DNA of 13,671 nucleotides from JBCDIQ01 sp039024295 (GTDB lineage Bacteria > Bacteroidota > Bacteroidia > J057): the NCBI GenBank assembly GCA_039024295.1, contig JBCDIQ010000132.1, positions 1-13,671 of the forward strand, in the 5' to 3' direction. Shown here piece after piece: positions 1 to 7,036 of the stretch (positions within the stretch are counted from its first letter, which is position 1; every line of letters starts with the position of its first letter). Below the pieces are notes generated by a model. The model made no database searches. It was not told where the DNA came from and saw nothing but the letters and a program-made list of their open reading frames with translations. The translations under genes were made by a program, and so were the position numbers.

Positions 1-253
1 AGTCAAATCGCTCAAACTCCTTTCCATCATAACGATACAAATCCGTCATGTTAATGATCCACATGTACCCCTCAGCATCATTGTATAACCAGTCGAAGTC
101 ATAGAAAAACTTATCTGGCTCTACATAACTGGTGATTTTATGGCCATTCTCAAAGGATATACCTGACTGGGCGGTTGCCTTCTTTAGGAGGAAACAACAT
201 ACAATTACCCCCAATACGGTGAATAGCCATCTTGGAAGTATTGTTAGAAGCAT
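1..253 (-). CDS. N-terminal part of an exported two-component-regulator-propeller (Reg_prop) type protein, cut by the window edge
   Basis: Reading the minus strand from an ATG at 253-251 gives 84 uninterrupted codons to the window edge, so the 3' part is missing. Residues 1-29 form a signal peptide or anchor: a short basic start, a hydrophobic run (FTVLGVIVCCFLL), KK, then ATAQS as a plausible cleavage site. The mature part has DWLYNDAEGYMWIINMTDLY followed by RYDGKEFERF. This matches the repeat of two-component regulator propellers (D..G.iW.....gL.ryDG..f..f), which form periplasmic sensor domains of Bacteroidota hybrid sensors or of AraC/LuxR-fused regulators. The frame stays open upstream to about 379, but 253 is the only ATG and sits directly before the hydrophobic segment. 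Whether a kinase or DNA-binding output domain follows cannot be seen. The overlapping plus-strand frame at 132-323 is a shadow of this gene. Confidence 0.72.
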   Translation of the reverse strand, partial: MLLTILPRWLFTVLGVIVCCFLLKKATAQSGISFENGHKITSYVEPDKFFYDFDWLYNDAEGYMWIINMTDLYRYDGKEFERFD

Positions 254-345
254 GATAATAAGAAGTGAAAACAACGTCCCTGAAGATAATAAAATTGGGG
301 AAATCAATTTCAGAGCACATTGAGTTATTTGGCTCCAGAATAAGG

Positions 346-376
346 AATGGTAAAAAGTACAGGTTTGCTTACCATT
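346..376. repeat. Inverted repeat with 8-bp arms upstream of the Reg_prop-type gene
   Basis: AATGGTAA at 346-353 is the exact reverse complement of TTACCATT at 369-376, separated by 15 bases. It lies 93-123 bp upstream of the start codon at 253. It could be an operator or a leader hairpin of that gene. No U-tract follows on either strand, so a simple terminator is unlikely. Function is inferred from position only. Confidence 0.4.
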
Positions 377-455
377 TTAGTCCATTCTCCCATCCTACCT
401 CACCCCAAAAATCGTTAGTATCGCATTTACCCATGCATGCTTGAATAACATGACT

Positions 456-495
456 CCCCTACCCTAATCAATTCGAATTAGAAAATAAGGGGTAG
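456..495. repeat. Imperfect nested inverted repeat containing palindrome AATTCGAATT
   Basis: CTACCC at 459-464 pairs with GGGTAG at 490-495, and CTAAT at 464-468 pairs with ATTAG at 477-481. Inside is the perfect 10-bp palindrome AATTCGAATT (470-479). The outer arms are offset by an unpaired AT-rich stretch on one side. Together with the 16-bp palindrome that starts four bases later, it forms a compact symmetric cluster between two minus-strand genes. It may be part of the transcription end of the WD40 gene or a protein-binding site. No clear U-tract was seen. Confidence 0.4.
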
Positions 496-498
496 TAA

Positions 499-514
499 CC
501 CAAAAGCTTTTGGG
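499..514. repeat. Perfect 16-bp palindrome CCCAAAAGCTTTTGGG
   Basis: The sequence CCCAAAAGCTTTTGGG equals its own reverse complement. As RNA it could form a six-base stem with a four-base AGCT loop, but no U-run follows on either strand, so it is not a textbook intrinsic terminator. It lies 105 bp past the WD40 stop codon (minus strand) and 246 bp before the Reg_prop-type start. A dimeric regulator-binding site is an alternative. Confidence 0.45.
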
Positions 515-618
515 GCCATACACGCATCTGGTTAAATTCTTATGAATAGACCAGAGGATGCTGACAAGGTCTAATACCGTTTCAGAATTGATAAGGAATT
601 AGTATTTGAGCTAACCCT

Positions 619-2004
619 TTACCGCTTCCGCCACACCCCAAACCGTTTAAAAGAAGGCGGCAATTTTTGGTTCTGATCCAGTGCTACCAGCGTGACTTCA
701 CTTTCTCCTAGCTCTATGTCAACTGCCAGGGTAAAATGTCCCGATTCAGCGGGTGAAATGGGCACTTTTATTTCGTCTTCTCCTTGCTCCACCAGCAGGT
801 AGGCTTCCTGAAGAAAAGCAGCCCGACTGATACTTCCACTGATGCGAAGCGTTTTTCCATAGCACATCAATGGGTCACCTTCATGGGGTAGTTCTTGGTC
901 GTTCACCTGAAAGACTCGGATAAAGTGTGGGTATTCGAAGAGCTTTCGAAAGCTATCAAGGAGCAACACGCCTTTCCCCAAAGTTCCGATAGCCAGCTGA
1001 TGATTGGCTGGGTTAAACGCCACGCTGCTGATCAGTCGGTTGCCAAATGCATCCTGAAGCTTGTATTCATGGCGCTCAGCGTTTTTAGCAGAACGGGTGG
1101 CCTGCTCCGTGAGGGGCTGGCTCAGCACCATTTGCTGTTGGTAGTCAACACTCAATAAGTACCCATTTTCTGGATGATAGCCCACAGCGGCAATCCAGTC
1201 TTTGTGAAGCGTCTCAATTGCACCCACTGGTTCGCGGTTTCTCTTTACAGATAAGTTCCACAGCCATATCGTTTTACCTTCGCTGAAAGCCGCGAGTGTC
1301 CGACTATCCGGCCCAAGGCTAATGCCTTTGATAGGGCCTTTTATCCCAATAAGAGAATTGAATAGTTTTTCCTGGTTCAGGTCCCAAACTTTCATGGTGC
1401 CATTATAGCCTGCGGTTACTGCAAAGCGTTGGTCATGAGAAAGGTCCATGAACATGATTTCTGTCCGTCCGTGCTTAAAATCTGCCACCAGGCTGCCTTC
1501 GTAGAAGTCCCACCACCTCAGCATCCCATCAAACCCTGCAGATGCAATTCGAGAACCATCCGAACTCACTTTGATTGACGAAATGGGTCCTTCATGTGCC
1601 GCAATTTCCCGGATCATAAACCCATCAAGTGTATTCCATATTCTAAGTGTACCATCCCGGCTTCCCGTCACCAGAAGGGCAGCATTGTTCCCGTATGAAA
1701 TGGCGGTTACCTTCTCCTCACCTGTTTCAATGCTTTTCTCCATTTGGTAAGGTTGGGTACGCCAAATCTCAACATGATTCTTTCTACTCACTGCCAAGTA
1801 CTCTCCAGAAGGGCTGTAGGTAAGGTCAAAAGCGTACTTTTTACCGCCCTGCCATGGAATAGTTTTGGGACGAATAGTTTGTGAGTGGGATACATATCCA
1901 CAGAGCAAGCATAGGAGAAAAAGGGTGTGTTTCAATCTATTAGATGTTGGAGTGTACGAACTCGAAAATTTCAAAAACCGTGCCTGAGAAACTAGATTCC
2001 TCAT
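619..2004 (-). CDS. Exported WD40 beta-propeller protein with C-terminal beta-sandwich-like tail
   Basis: The 461-residue product has seven WD-type blades at about residues 58-82, 98-124, 137-166, 178-208, 222-250, 267-295 and 324-350. Most end in the usual I-W or L-W pair (VEIWR, LRIWN, LRWWD, MKVWD, IWLWN), and the last two blades are degenerate. Residues 355-461 are beta-rich with hydrophobic alternation (LRISGSISRAAFL, FTLAVDIELGESEVTLVALD), like an Ig-type or jelly-roll fold. A hydrophobic segment at 25-40 ending SHSQ looks like a signal peptide. The 23 residues before it are polar, so a TTG at 1935 (protein beginning LKHTLFLLC) is an alternative and perhaps better start. The propeller probably acts as a binding scaffold in the periplasm or at the surface. 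No catalytic motif was seen. It diverges from hutH across a short spacer. Function is unknown. Confidence 0.85.
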   Translation of the reverse strand: MRNLVSQARFLKFSSSYTPTSNRLKHTLFLLCLLCGYVSHSQTIRPKTIPWQGGKKYAFDLTYSPSGEYLAVSRKNHVEIWRTQPYQMEKSIETGEEKVTAISYGNNAALLVTGSRDGTLRIWNTLDGFMIREIAAHEGPISSIKVSSDGSRIASAGFDGMLRWWDFYEGSLVADFKHGRTEIMFMDLSHDQRFAVTAGYNGTMKVWDLNQEKLFNSLIGIKGPIKGISLGPDSRTLAAFSEGKTIWLWNLSVKRNREPVGAIETLHKDWIAAVGYHPENGYLLSVDYQQQMVLSQPLTEQATRSAKNAERHEYKLQDAFGNRLISSVAFNPANHQLAIGTLGKGVLLLDSFRKLFEYPHFIRVFQVNDQELPHEGDPLMCYGKTLRISGSISRAAFLQEAYLLVEQGEDEIKVPISPAESGHFTLAVDIELGESEVTLVALDQNQKLPPSFKRFGVWRKR

Positions 2005-2137
2005 GTAAGGGTGAAGCCAAAAAAATCAGAATGAGTCCAAAATTTCATTTTTATGGGTAAATCTCCAAGGTTTGGCAAAAAAATATGTGGATAAGTTCCC
2101 TTCGGGATCGCCTGCCGAGCAAAAACTGCTTTTTCAC

Positions 2138-2145
2138 TATTTTTG
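2138..2145 (+). promoter_or_regulatory. Bacteroidota-type -7 box (TATTTTTG) in front of hutH
   Basis: TATTTTTG fits the Bacteroidota sigma factor -7 consensus TAnnTTTG exactly and lies 15 bases before the ATG at 2161, which would give a very short leader. No clear TTG -33 element is visible at the usual distance, so the call rests on the -7 box and its position. The TTG within this box (2143-2145) can be misread as a start codon. Confidence 0.5.
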
Positions 2146-2160
2146 CAAAAAACACCACCG

Positions 2161-3660
2161 ATGCAACTTGACTTTGTTACTGAACACCTAAAGCTGGAAC
2201 AGCTCGCAGAAATGCTGACTTCCGGCAAACCGCCTCTTTCTCTATCTGCTTCATCTCACGAACGCATCCTGGAAAGCCGTTCCTACTTGGATGAAGTCTT
2301 ATCTGCACGAGATCGGGCGATATATGGAATCAACACCGGCTTTGGCTTCTTATGCGACCGCCAAATTGCTTTTGAAGACCAGCAGCAATTGCAAATCAAC
2401 CTGATTCTTTCCCATTCATGCGGAACAGGGGAGGAAGTACCGGCAGAATTGGTTCGTTTGATGCTACTGCTCAAGGTCAAATCCCTAAGCCTGGGATATT
2501 CCGGCGTTCGCCTGGAGACCATTGAACGACTTCTCGCCTTTTTCAACCATGACATTCTGCCGACAGTGTACACCCAGGGTTCCCTCGGTGCAAGCGGTGA
2601 CCTTGCGCCTTTGGCTCACCTGTCTTTGCCGCTAATTGGAGAAGGGACGGTCAGGGTAAAAGGCACAAAAATGTCGTCAAGGGAGATGCTTCAACAGAAA
2701 GGATGGGAACCACTTCAACTAGCAGCAAAAGAAGGTCTGGCCTTGCTAAATGGAACCCAGTTTATGCTTGCCTACGGCATTCATTTAGTTCTGCGGGCAA
2801 AGCATCTTTTTCACTGGGCAACCTACATCAGTGCCATGAGCATGGATGCTTTCGGGTGCTTACTAGAACCTTTCCACGAATTGATTCATTTCATCCGCCC
2901 CCATAAGGGCCAGGTTGAAGTAGCAACCCTTATCCGAGAGCTCCTGGAAAATTCTCCCCTTGCCAATCAGCCTAAAACGCAGGTGCAGGACCCTTACTCT
3001 TTCAGGTGTATTCCCCAGGTTCATGGGGCTTCATTTGATGCCTTAGGCTATGTATCCGGCGTGTTGGAAACAGAACTGAACAGCGCAACGGATAACCCCA
3101 ACATTTTTCCTGAGAACGACATGATCCTATCAGGGGGCAACTTTCACGGTCAGCCTTTGGCCATTTCGTTGGATTTCCTTTCCATCGCATTGGCAGAAAT
3201 GGCTTCTATCTCAGAAAGACGCATCTACCAGTTACTTTCAGGCGTACGAGGACTTCCGTTATTCCTGGTGGCCGATCCTGGACTCAATTCTGGGTTCATG
3301 ATTCCCCAATATGTGGCAGCTGGTTTGGTGAGTGAAAATAAACAGTTATGTACCCCAGCATCAGTAGACACCATCCCTTCTTCCAATAACCAGGAAGACC
3401 ACGTGAGCATGGGAGCCAATGCAGCCACTAAATGCCTGCGGGTCCTGGAAAACCTGGAGAAGGTCCTGGGCATTGAGTTGATGAACGCTGCACAGGCTCT
3501 GGCTTTTCGGTCTCCTCTAACAACCAGCCCTGCTCTGGAACCCATTCTGTCAGCCTTCCGGGAACAGGTTCCTTTTGCGGAGTCTGACCGATTGTTTCAT
3601 GATGATATGCAGGTTGCGCGGACATTCATCCACCATTATTCCCCCCAAGATTTCCATTGA
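2161..3660 (+). CDS. hutH: Histidine ammonia-lyase (histidase)
   Basis: The 499-residue product is the usual length for HutH, which removes ammonia from L-histidine to give trans-urocanate, the first step of histidine degradation in the cytoplasm. The family core is clear: GSLGASGDLAPLAHL carries the Ala-Ser-Gly (about residues 144-146) that cyclises to the MIO electrophile. YGINTGFG near residue 55 supplies the catalytic tyrosine. SHSCGTGEEV, NGTQ, QDPYSFRC, and NQEDHVSM near the C-terminal third match HAL rather than phenylalanine or tyrosine lyases. The ATG at 2161 is chosen; a TTG six codons upstream overlaps a good -7 box and is unlikely. No hutU, hutI or hutG is visible in the window, so the rest of the pathway must lie elsewhere. 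The next gene starts 27 bp downstream and may be co-transcribed. A substrate switch to an aromatic amino acid cannot be fully excluded. Confidence 0.9.
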   Translation: MQLDFVTEHLKLEQLAEMLTSGKPPLSLSASSHERILESRSYLDEVLSARDRAIYGINTGFGFLCDRQIAFEDQQQLQINLILSHSCGTGEEVPAELVRLMLLLKVKSLSLGYSGVRLETIERLLAFFNHDILPTVYTQGSLGASGDLAPLAHLSLPLIGEGTVRVKGTKMSSREMLQQKGWEPLQLAAKEGLALLNGTQFMLAYGIHLVLRAKHLFHWATYISAMSMDAFGCLLEPFHELIHFIRPHKGQVEVATLIRELLENSPLANQPKTQVQDPYSFRCIPQVHGASFDALGYVSGVLETELNSATDNPNIFPENDMILSGGNFHGQPLAISLDFLSIALAEMASISERRIYQLLSGVRGLPLFLVADPGLNSGFMIPQYVAAGLVSENKQLCTPASVDTIPSSNNQEDHVSMGANAATKCLRVLENLEKVLGIELMNAAQALAFRSPLTTSPALEPILSAFREQVPFAESDRLFHDDMQVARTFIHHYSPQDFH

Positions 3661-3674
3661 GCCTAACGGCATGT

Positions 3675-3682
3675 TATTTTTG
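3675..3682 (+). promoter_or_regulatory. Possible second -7 box (TATTTTTG) before the amidohydrolase gene
   Basis: The same octamer as upstream of hutH, again an exact TAnnTTTG match, lies in the 27-bp gap and ends five bases before the ATG at 3688. A TTG at 3657-3659 is a -33 candidate, but with only 15 bases of spacing it is short. If used, the transcript would be nearly leaderless. It may be chance in an AT-rich spacer. Confidence 0.25.
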
Positions 3683-3687
3683 AGGTT

Positions 3688-5409
3688 ATGACGAAGATTT
3701 TCCTGCCCTGCTTCCTGGCATCGTTTTGTATTCTTTTTTTTACTGCTGGATGTCAATCCACTTCTACTAAAGTCAAAAAAGTAGACCTCATCCTACATGG
3801 AGGCACCATCTATACCCTAGACACCCTTCAACCGACAGTTGAAGCTGTGGCAGTTAAAGATGACGAAATCGTATTTGCTGGGACTTTGACAGAGGCCAAA
3901 CGGATGGCAGGAGAGGAAACAACCCTGTATGACCTGAAAGGAGGTACCCTCACCCCAGGGTTTATTGAGTCTCATGCGCACCTCATGGGATTGGGCAGGT
4001 TCAAGCTGCAGTTGGACCTGAGGACTACTCGCTCATATACAGAAATGGTCCAACTTGTAGAGGAAGCGATCAAAACCTTACCTGAGGGTCAATGGGTTGA
4101 AGGATTTGGGTGGCACCAAAGCAAATGGGACTCCTTGCCAACTGATGTGGTTCGGGGATTTCCTGTCCACGATGCGCTGAGTTCTATTTCCCCAGATCAT
4201 CCCGTCTTCCTAGAACATGCCAGCGGGCATGGAGCCATGGCCAATAAAAACGCCATGGAAATTGCCGGGTTATTCGGAGATGTAACCTTGGAAGCAGGTG
4301 GGGAAGTGATACAAAAACCAGGTGGTGGTCCTACCGGCATGTTGATAGAGCGGGCATCAGAGCTGGTGAGTCGTCATATTCCTTCTCCCTCCCCAGAAAA
4401 AGAACAGCAGGCCATTCAAGCAGCGTTTCAGGATGCCCTTTCTCACGGCATCACCACCTTTTGCGATGCAGGGGCCACTACAAAAGACCTTGAACTGATG
4501 CAGTCCATACGTGCTTCAGATGAATTGCCCTTACGAGTATGGGTAATGCTCAGCGGAGATGACACTGCGTTGGTTAATCGGTGGTTGATAAAAGGGCCTC
4601 AGCAGGATGACTGGCTCACAATTCGGGCCATAAAGTTATACGCAGATGGTGCTCTGGGGTCGAGAGGTGCATGGTTGCTTAAGCCTTACGATGACATGCC
4701 CGGACAAACAGGTCATGCGCTTATGCCCATTGAAGATATTGGCGAGGTAGCTAGGAGAGGCTTGGAGCATGGATTTCAGGTGTGCGTACACGCTATTGGA
4801 GACCGCGCAAACCGTGAAGTGCTCAACCAGTTCGAACAGGCATTGTCCGCTTTTCATCCCAAAACGGACCATCGTTTTCGAATTGAACATGCACAGCACC
4901 TGACCGAGGTGGACATTCCACGGTTTGCTGAATTGGGCATAATTCCCTCCATGCAGGCCATTCATATGGCCTCGGATCGGCCCTGGGCCATCAACCGGCT
5001 GGGATTTAAACGCATACAAGAAGGGGCTTATGTGTGGCAAAAGTTATTGGCAGCCGGTTCTCCTGTGTTAAATGGAACCGATGCCCCCATCGAACCCATT
5101 AACCCAGTGCCTTGCTTTTATGCTTCTGTAACACGCAAAACACTTGCGGGAACACCCGATGGGGGGTATGAACCTTCTCAGCGTATGACACGAGAGCAGG
5201 CATTGAAGTCCTATACCTTGGATGCAGCTTACGGAGCCTTTCTCGATCATCAACGAGGTTCTATTGAGGTTGGGAAAAAAGCAGATTTTACGTGGTTTGA
5301 TCAGGATTTACTGATGGTTCCGGAGAGTGATATGTTGAAAACACAAGTACTGGGCACCATGGTGGGGGGAGAATGGAAGTATCGAAGGTCTGAAGATTTG
5401 GAAAATTAA
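3688..5409 (+). CDS. YtcJ-like metal-dependent amidohydrolase, predicted lipoprotein
   Basis: The 573-residue product is a member of the amidohydrolase superfamily, Amidohydro_3/YtcJ branch, which hydrolyses C-N bonds with one or two bound metal ions. The N-terminus is a lipoprotein signal: a hydrophobic run followed by lipobox TAGC with Cys22, so it is likely membrane-anchored and exported. The composite beta-domain start (VDLILHGGTIYTLD) is followed by TPGFIESHAHL, with the metal ligands His96 and His98. Further ligand-bearing motifs are VCVHAIGDRAN, RIEHAQHL and the Asp in LNGTDAPIEP. Length and motifs differ from imidazolonepropionase (HutI, about 400 residues and cytoplasmic), so it should not be assigned to the histidine pathway merely because it follows hutH by 27 bp. 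The substrate is unknown; N-acyl or formamide-like compounds are typical guesses for the family. Its TAA stop overlaps the convergent downstream gene. Confidence 0.88.
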   Translation: MTKIFLPCFLASFCILFFTAGCQSTSTKVKKVDLILHGGTIYTLDTLQPTVEAVAVKDDEIVFAGTLTEAKRMAGEETTLYDLKGGTLTPGFIESHAHLMGLGRFKLQLDLRTTRSYTEMVQLVEEAIKTLPEGQWVEGFGWHQSKWDSLPTDVVRGFPVHDALSSISPDHPVFLEHASGHGAMANKNAMEIAGLFGDVTLEAGGEVIQKPGGGPTGMLIERASELVSRHIPSPSPEKEQQAIQAAFQDALSHGITTFCDAGATTKDLELMQSIRASDELPLRVWVMLSGDDTALVNRWLIKGPQQDDWLTIRAIKLYADGALGSRGAWLLKPYDDMPGQTGHALMPIEDIGEVARRGLEHGFQVCVHAIGDRANREVLNQFEQALSAFHPKTDHRFRIEHAQHLTEVDIPRFAELGIIPSMQAIHMASDRPWAINRLGFKRIQEGAYVWQKLLAAGSPVLNGTDAPIEPINPVPCFYASVTRKTLAGTPDGGYEPSQRMTREQALKSYTLDAAYGAFLDHQRGSIEVGKKADFTWFDQDLLMVPESDMLKTQVLGTMVGGEWKYRRSEDLEN

Positions 5410-6968
5410 CCCTCAGCCAGCAGTTCAGTATAGGGCACGGCTTCCCACTCTGCCACTGTTCGCGTTTCAGAAGAGAAACTAATACCAACGGCAACCACGG
5501 GCCGATTTTCCCCAAGGTAAGGAGAGCCATATCGTTTTGCACGTATCTGGTCCAATGCGGCGTTGGCCGAAGCATCTAGCTTAAATTCCATCACGTACAC
5601 CTCATTTTCACCAAATACTACCGTATCCACCCGGCCTGTTGAAGTGCTTACTTCTGATTGGGTCATCATGCCTAGTCCCTGGAAGGTCAAATGTAATATG
5701 GCATGAAAAAAGCTCTCCTTTTTAGCGTCAAAAATTTGATAGGGAATGGTTGAAAATAGCAGGTCAATTTGTTTCATGACTTCCTCCAAATTCCCTGCGT
5801 CCAGTGCTTTTCGGAGGTTTAGCCAAATGGAATAACTGGTGGAGACCGGCATATCCCGATAGGTAGCCAGCAGGTGCTGGTACATGGTTTCTTCTACTTC
5901 TTTGTTGGGGTAAACCAGCTTAAACACTCGGTCTCTATATCCAAAAGGAGCCAGGGTGAGGTAGCCTGTCTGGAAAAGCAGGGCCAGCCAGTCCTGGTTT
6001 TCCAGGGTGAAGCTTTCAAACACTACCGAAGTTACCTCTTGGTCGGGGAGGTCATATTGGTTGTGGCGTTTGAGGGCCTTGAGCAGAAAGGTAGGGGTGC
6101 CACTTTCCCACCAAAAATTCCGGAACATGCCTGACTTGAAGAAGTTCAGAATTGAAAAGGGATTATAGAGCGTTCCCCCTATCCACCACCTGTACCCATT
6201 GTACCAACTCTGGATCTGCTGGAGGAGCTGGTCCCGATCCATTTGGTAAGTATTGGCTAATCGCATGATTTCCTCGGAAAAATTCTCTTCTAATTCTTCC
6301 TGGGTGTATCCGGTCAAAGTAGCTCCGTAGGGATTCAGGGTGAGGTCCTCCAGATGGTTCAAATCTAAAAAGAGGGAAACCTTGCTGAATTTGGATACGC
6401 CCGTAATTAGCAATAGCCGGATAAACTGGTCAGAGTCTTTTATGACGGAGAAGAAATTTTTAAGGACTGCCCGATTAATTTCTGCCTGCGGTAAATCATC
6501 CAAATAATCTGTGAGGGGCTTATCGTATTCGTCAATTAATATGACAAGCTTTTGAGGACTATTAACTAAAACCTGAATCAATTCCCGAAATCGTCCAGGT
6601 AGATCTTCATTTTCCAATGTAACTCCATGCTCTTTTGCAGCATCATCTATCGCTCGAACAAGTGCCTTTTCAAGCCCGATACTTTTATACCCAATGCTGC
6701 TAAAAGAAAAATGCAGCACCGGATACGCCTTCCAATCATGCTCACTCTCTTGATCTACCCACAGACCTTCAAACAGCTCTTCTCGTCCCTGAAAGAAGTA
6801 TTTTATGGTGGAGAGTAACAAAGATTTTCCAAAGCGGCGCGGACGGGGCAGTAAGTAGTAACTACCTGACATAACCAGATCATACATCTGGCGTGTTTTG
6901 TCCACATACAAATAGCCTCCTTCTCGAAGTTTCTTAAAATCCTGAAGACCAATTGGATATAGCCTCAT
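5406..6968 (-). CDS. AAA-ATPase-like / PD-(D/E)XK nuclease-superfamily protein
   Basis: The 520-residue product begins with the hallmark YPIGLQDF then GGYLYVDKT of the AAA-ATPase-like family (PF09820 type). A Walker A-like PRRFGKSLL (about 43-51) and Walker B LVILIDEYD (141-149) follow. The C-terminus has a PD-(D/E)XK nuclease-like core of the DUF1703 type: GRVD (Asp448), then MEFK (Glu461-x-Lys463), then DQIRAKRY, so the core residues appear intact. The start is the ATG at 6968; a TTG eight codons upstream is less likely because family members begin just before YPIG. The family is multi-copy in Bacteroidota and its role is unknown; nuclease-based defence or selfish-element functions have been suspected. 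It is co-directional with the terD operon, 68 bp after it. By eye its first half is more AT-rich than the operon, which may hint at separate acquisition. The stop shares TTAA with the convergent amidohydrolase. Confidence 0.88.
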   Translation of the reverse strand: MRLYPIGLQDFKKLREGGYLYVDKTRQMYDLVMSGSYYLLPRPRRFGKSLLLSTIKYFFQGREELFEGLWVDQESEHDWKAYPVLHFSFSSIGYKSIGLEKALVRAIDDAAKEHGVTLENEDLPGRFRELIQVLVNSPQKLVILIDEYDKPLTDYLDDLPQAEINRAVLKNFFSVIKDSDQFIRLLLITGVSKFSKVSLFLDLNHLEDLTLNPYGATLTGYTQEELEENFSEEIMRLANTYQMDRDQLLQQIQSWYNGYRWWIGGTLYNPFSILNFFKSGMFRNFWWESGTPTFLLKALKRHNQYDLPDQEVTSVVFESFTLENQDWLALLFQTGYLTLAPFGYRDRVFKLVYPNKEVEETMYQHLLATYRDMPVSTSYSIWLNLRKALDAGNLEEVMKQIDLLFSTIPYQIFDAKKESFFHAILHLTFQGLGMMTQSEVSTSTGRVDTVVFGENEVYVMEFKLDASANAALDQIRAKRYGSPYLGENRPVVAVGISFSSETRTVAEWEAVPYTELLAEG

Positions 6969-7036
6969 ATATTGAAGATACGAAGGATTCAATGATTTTA
7001 CCTTATCTATCGAACAGGGGAGTGGACAATTACAAA

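Larger units (their letters stand above)
254..618. other. Gene-free spacer with several inverted repeats
   Basis: This 365-bp stretch lies between the start of the Reg_prop-type gene and the stop of the WD40 gene, both on the minus strand. It should therefore hold the terminator of the latter and the promoter of the former. I see no convincing ORF, RNA gene or exact TAnnTTTG box on the minus strand. It does contain an 8-bp stem inverted repeat (346-376), a hairpin-like array with an inner 10-bp palindrome (456-495), a perfect 16-bp palindrome (499-514) and a weak TAGACC/GGTCTA pair (547-573). It is visibly AT-richer than the flanking genes. Confidence 0.6.

Noticed and set aside
132..323. A 63-codon plus-strand ORF
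   Set aside because: It is antisense to the better supported minus-strand sensor-propeller gene and its translation resembles no protein.
547..573. TAGACC/GGTCTA pair as the terminator of the WD40 gene
   Set aside because: The six-base arms are separated by 15 bases and no U-tract follows, so it is too weak to call a terminator.
895..1158. An 87-codon plus-strand ORF
   Set aside because: It is antisense to conserved WD40 blades and shows no recognisable domain.
3688..5409. Assignment of the amidohydrolase as HutI (imidazolonepropionase)
   Set aside because: It is about 170 residues too long, has a lipoprotein signal, and its motifs are those of the YtcJ/Amidohydro_3 branch.
6969..6992. TTG start eight codons upstream of the AAA/PD-(D/E)XK gene
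   Set aside because: Family members begin immediately before the YPIG motif, and the ATG at 6968 provides exactly that.
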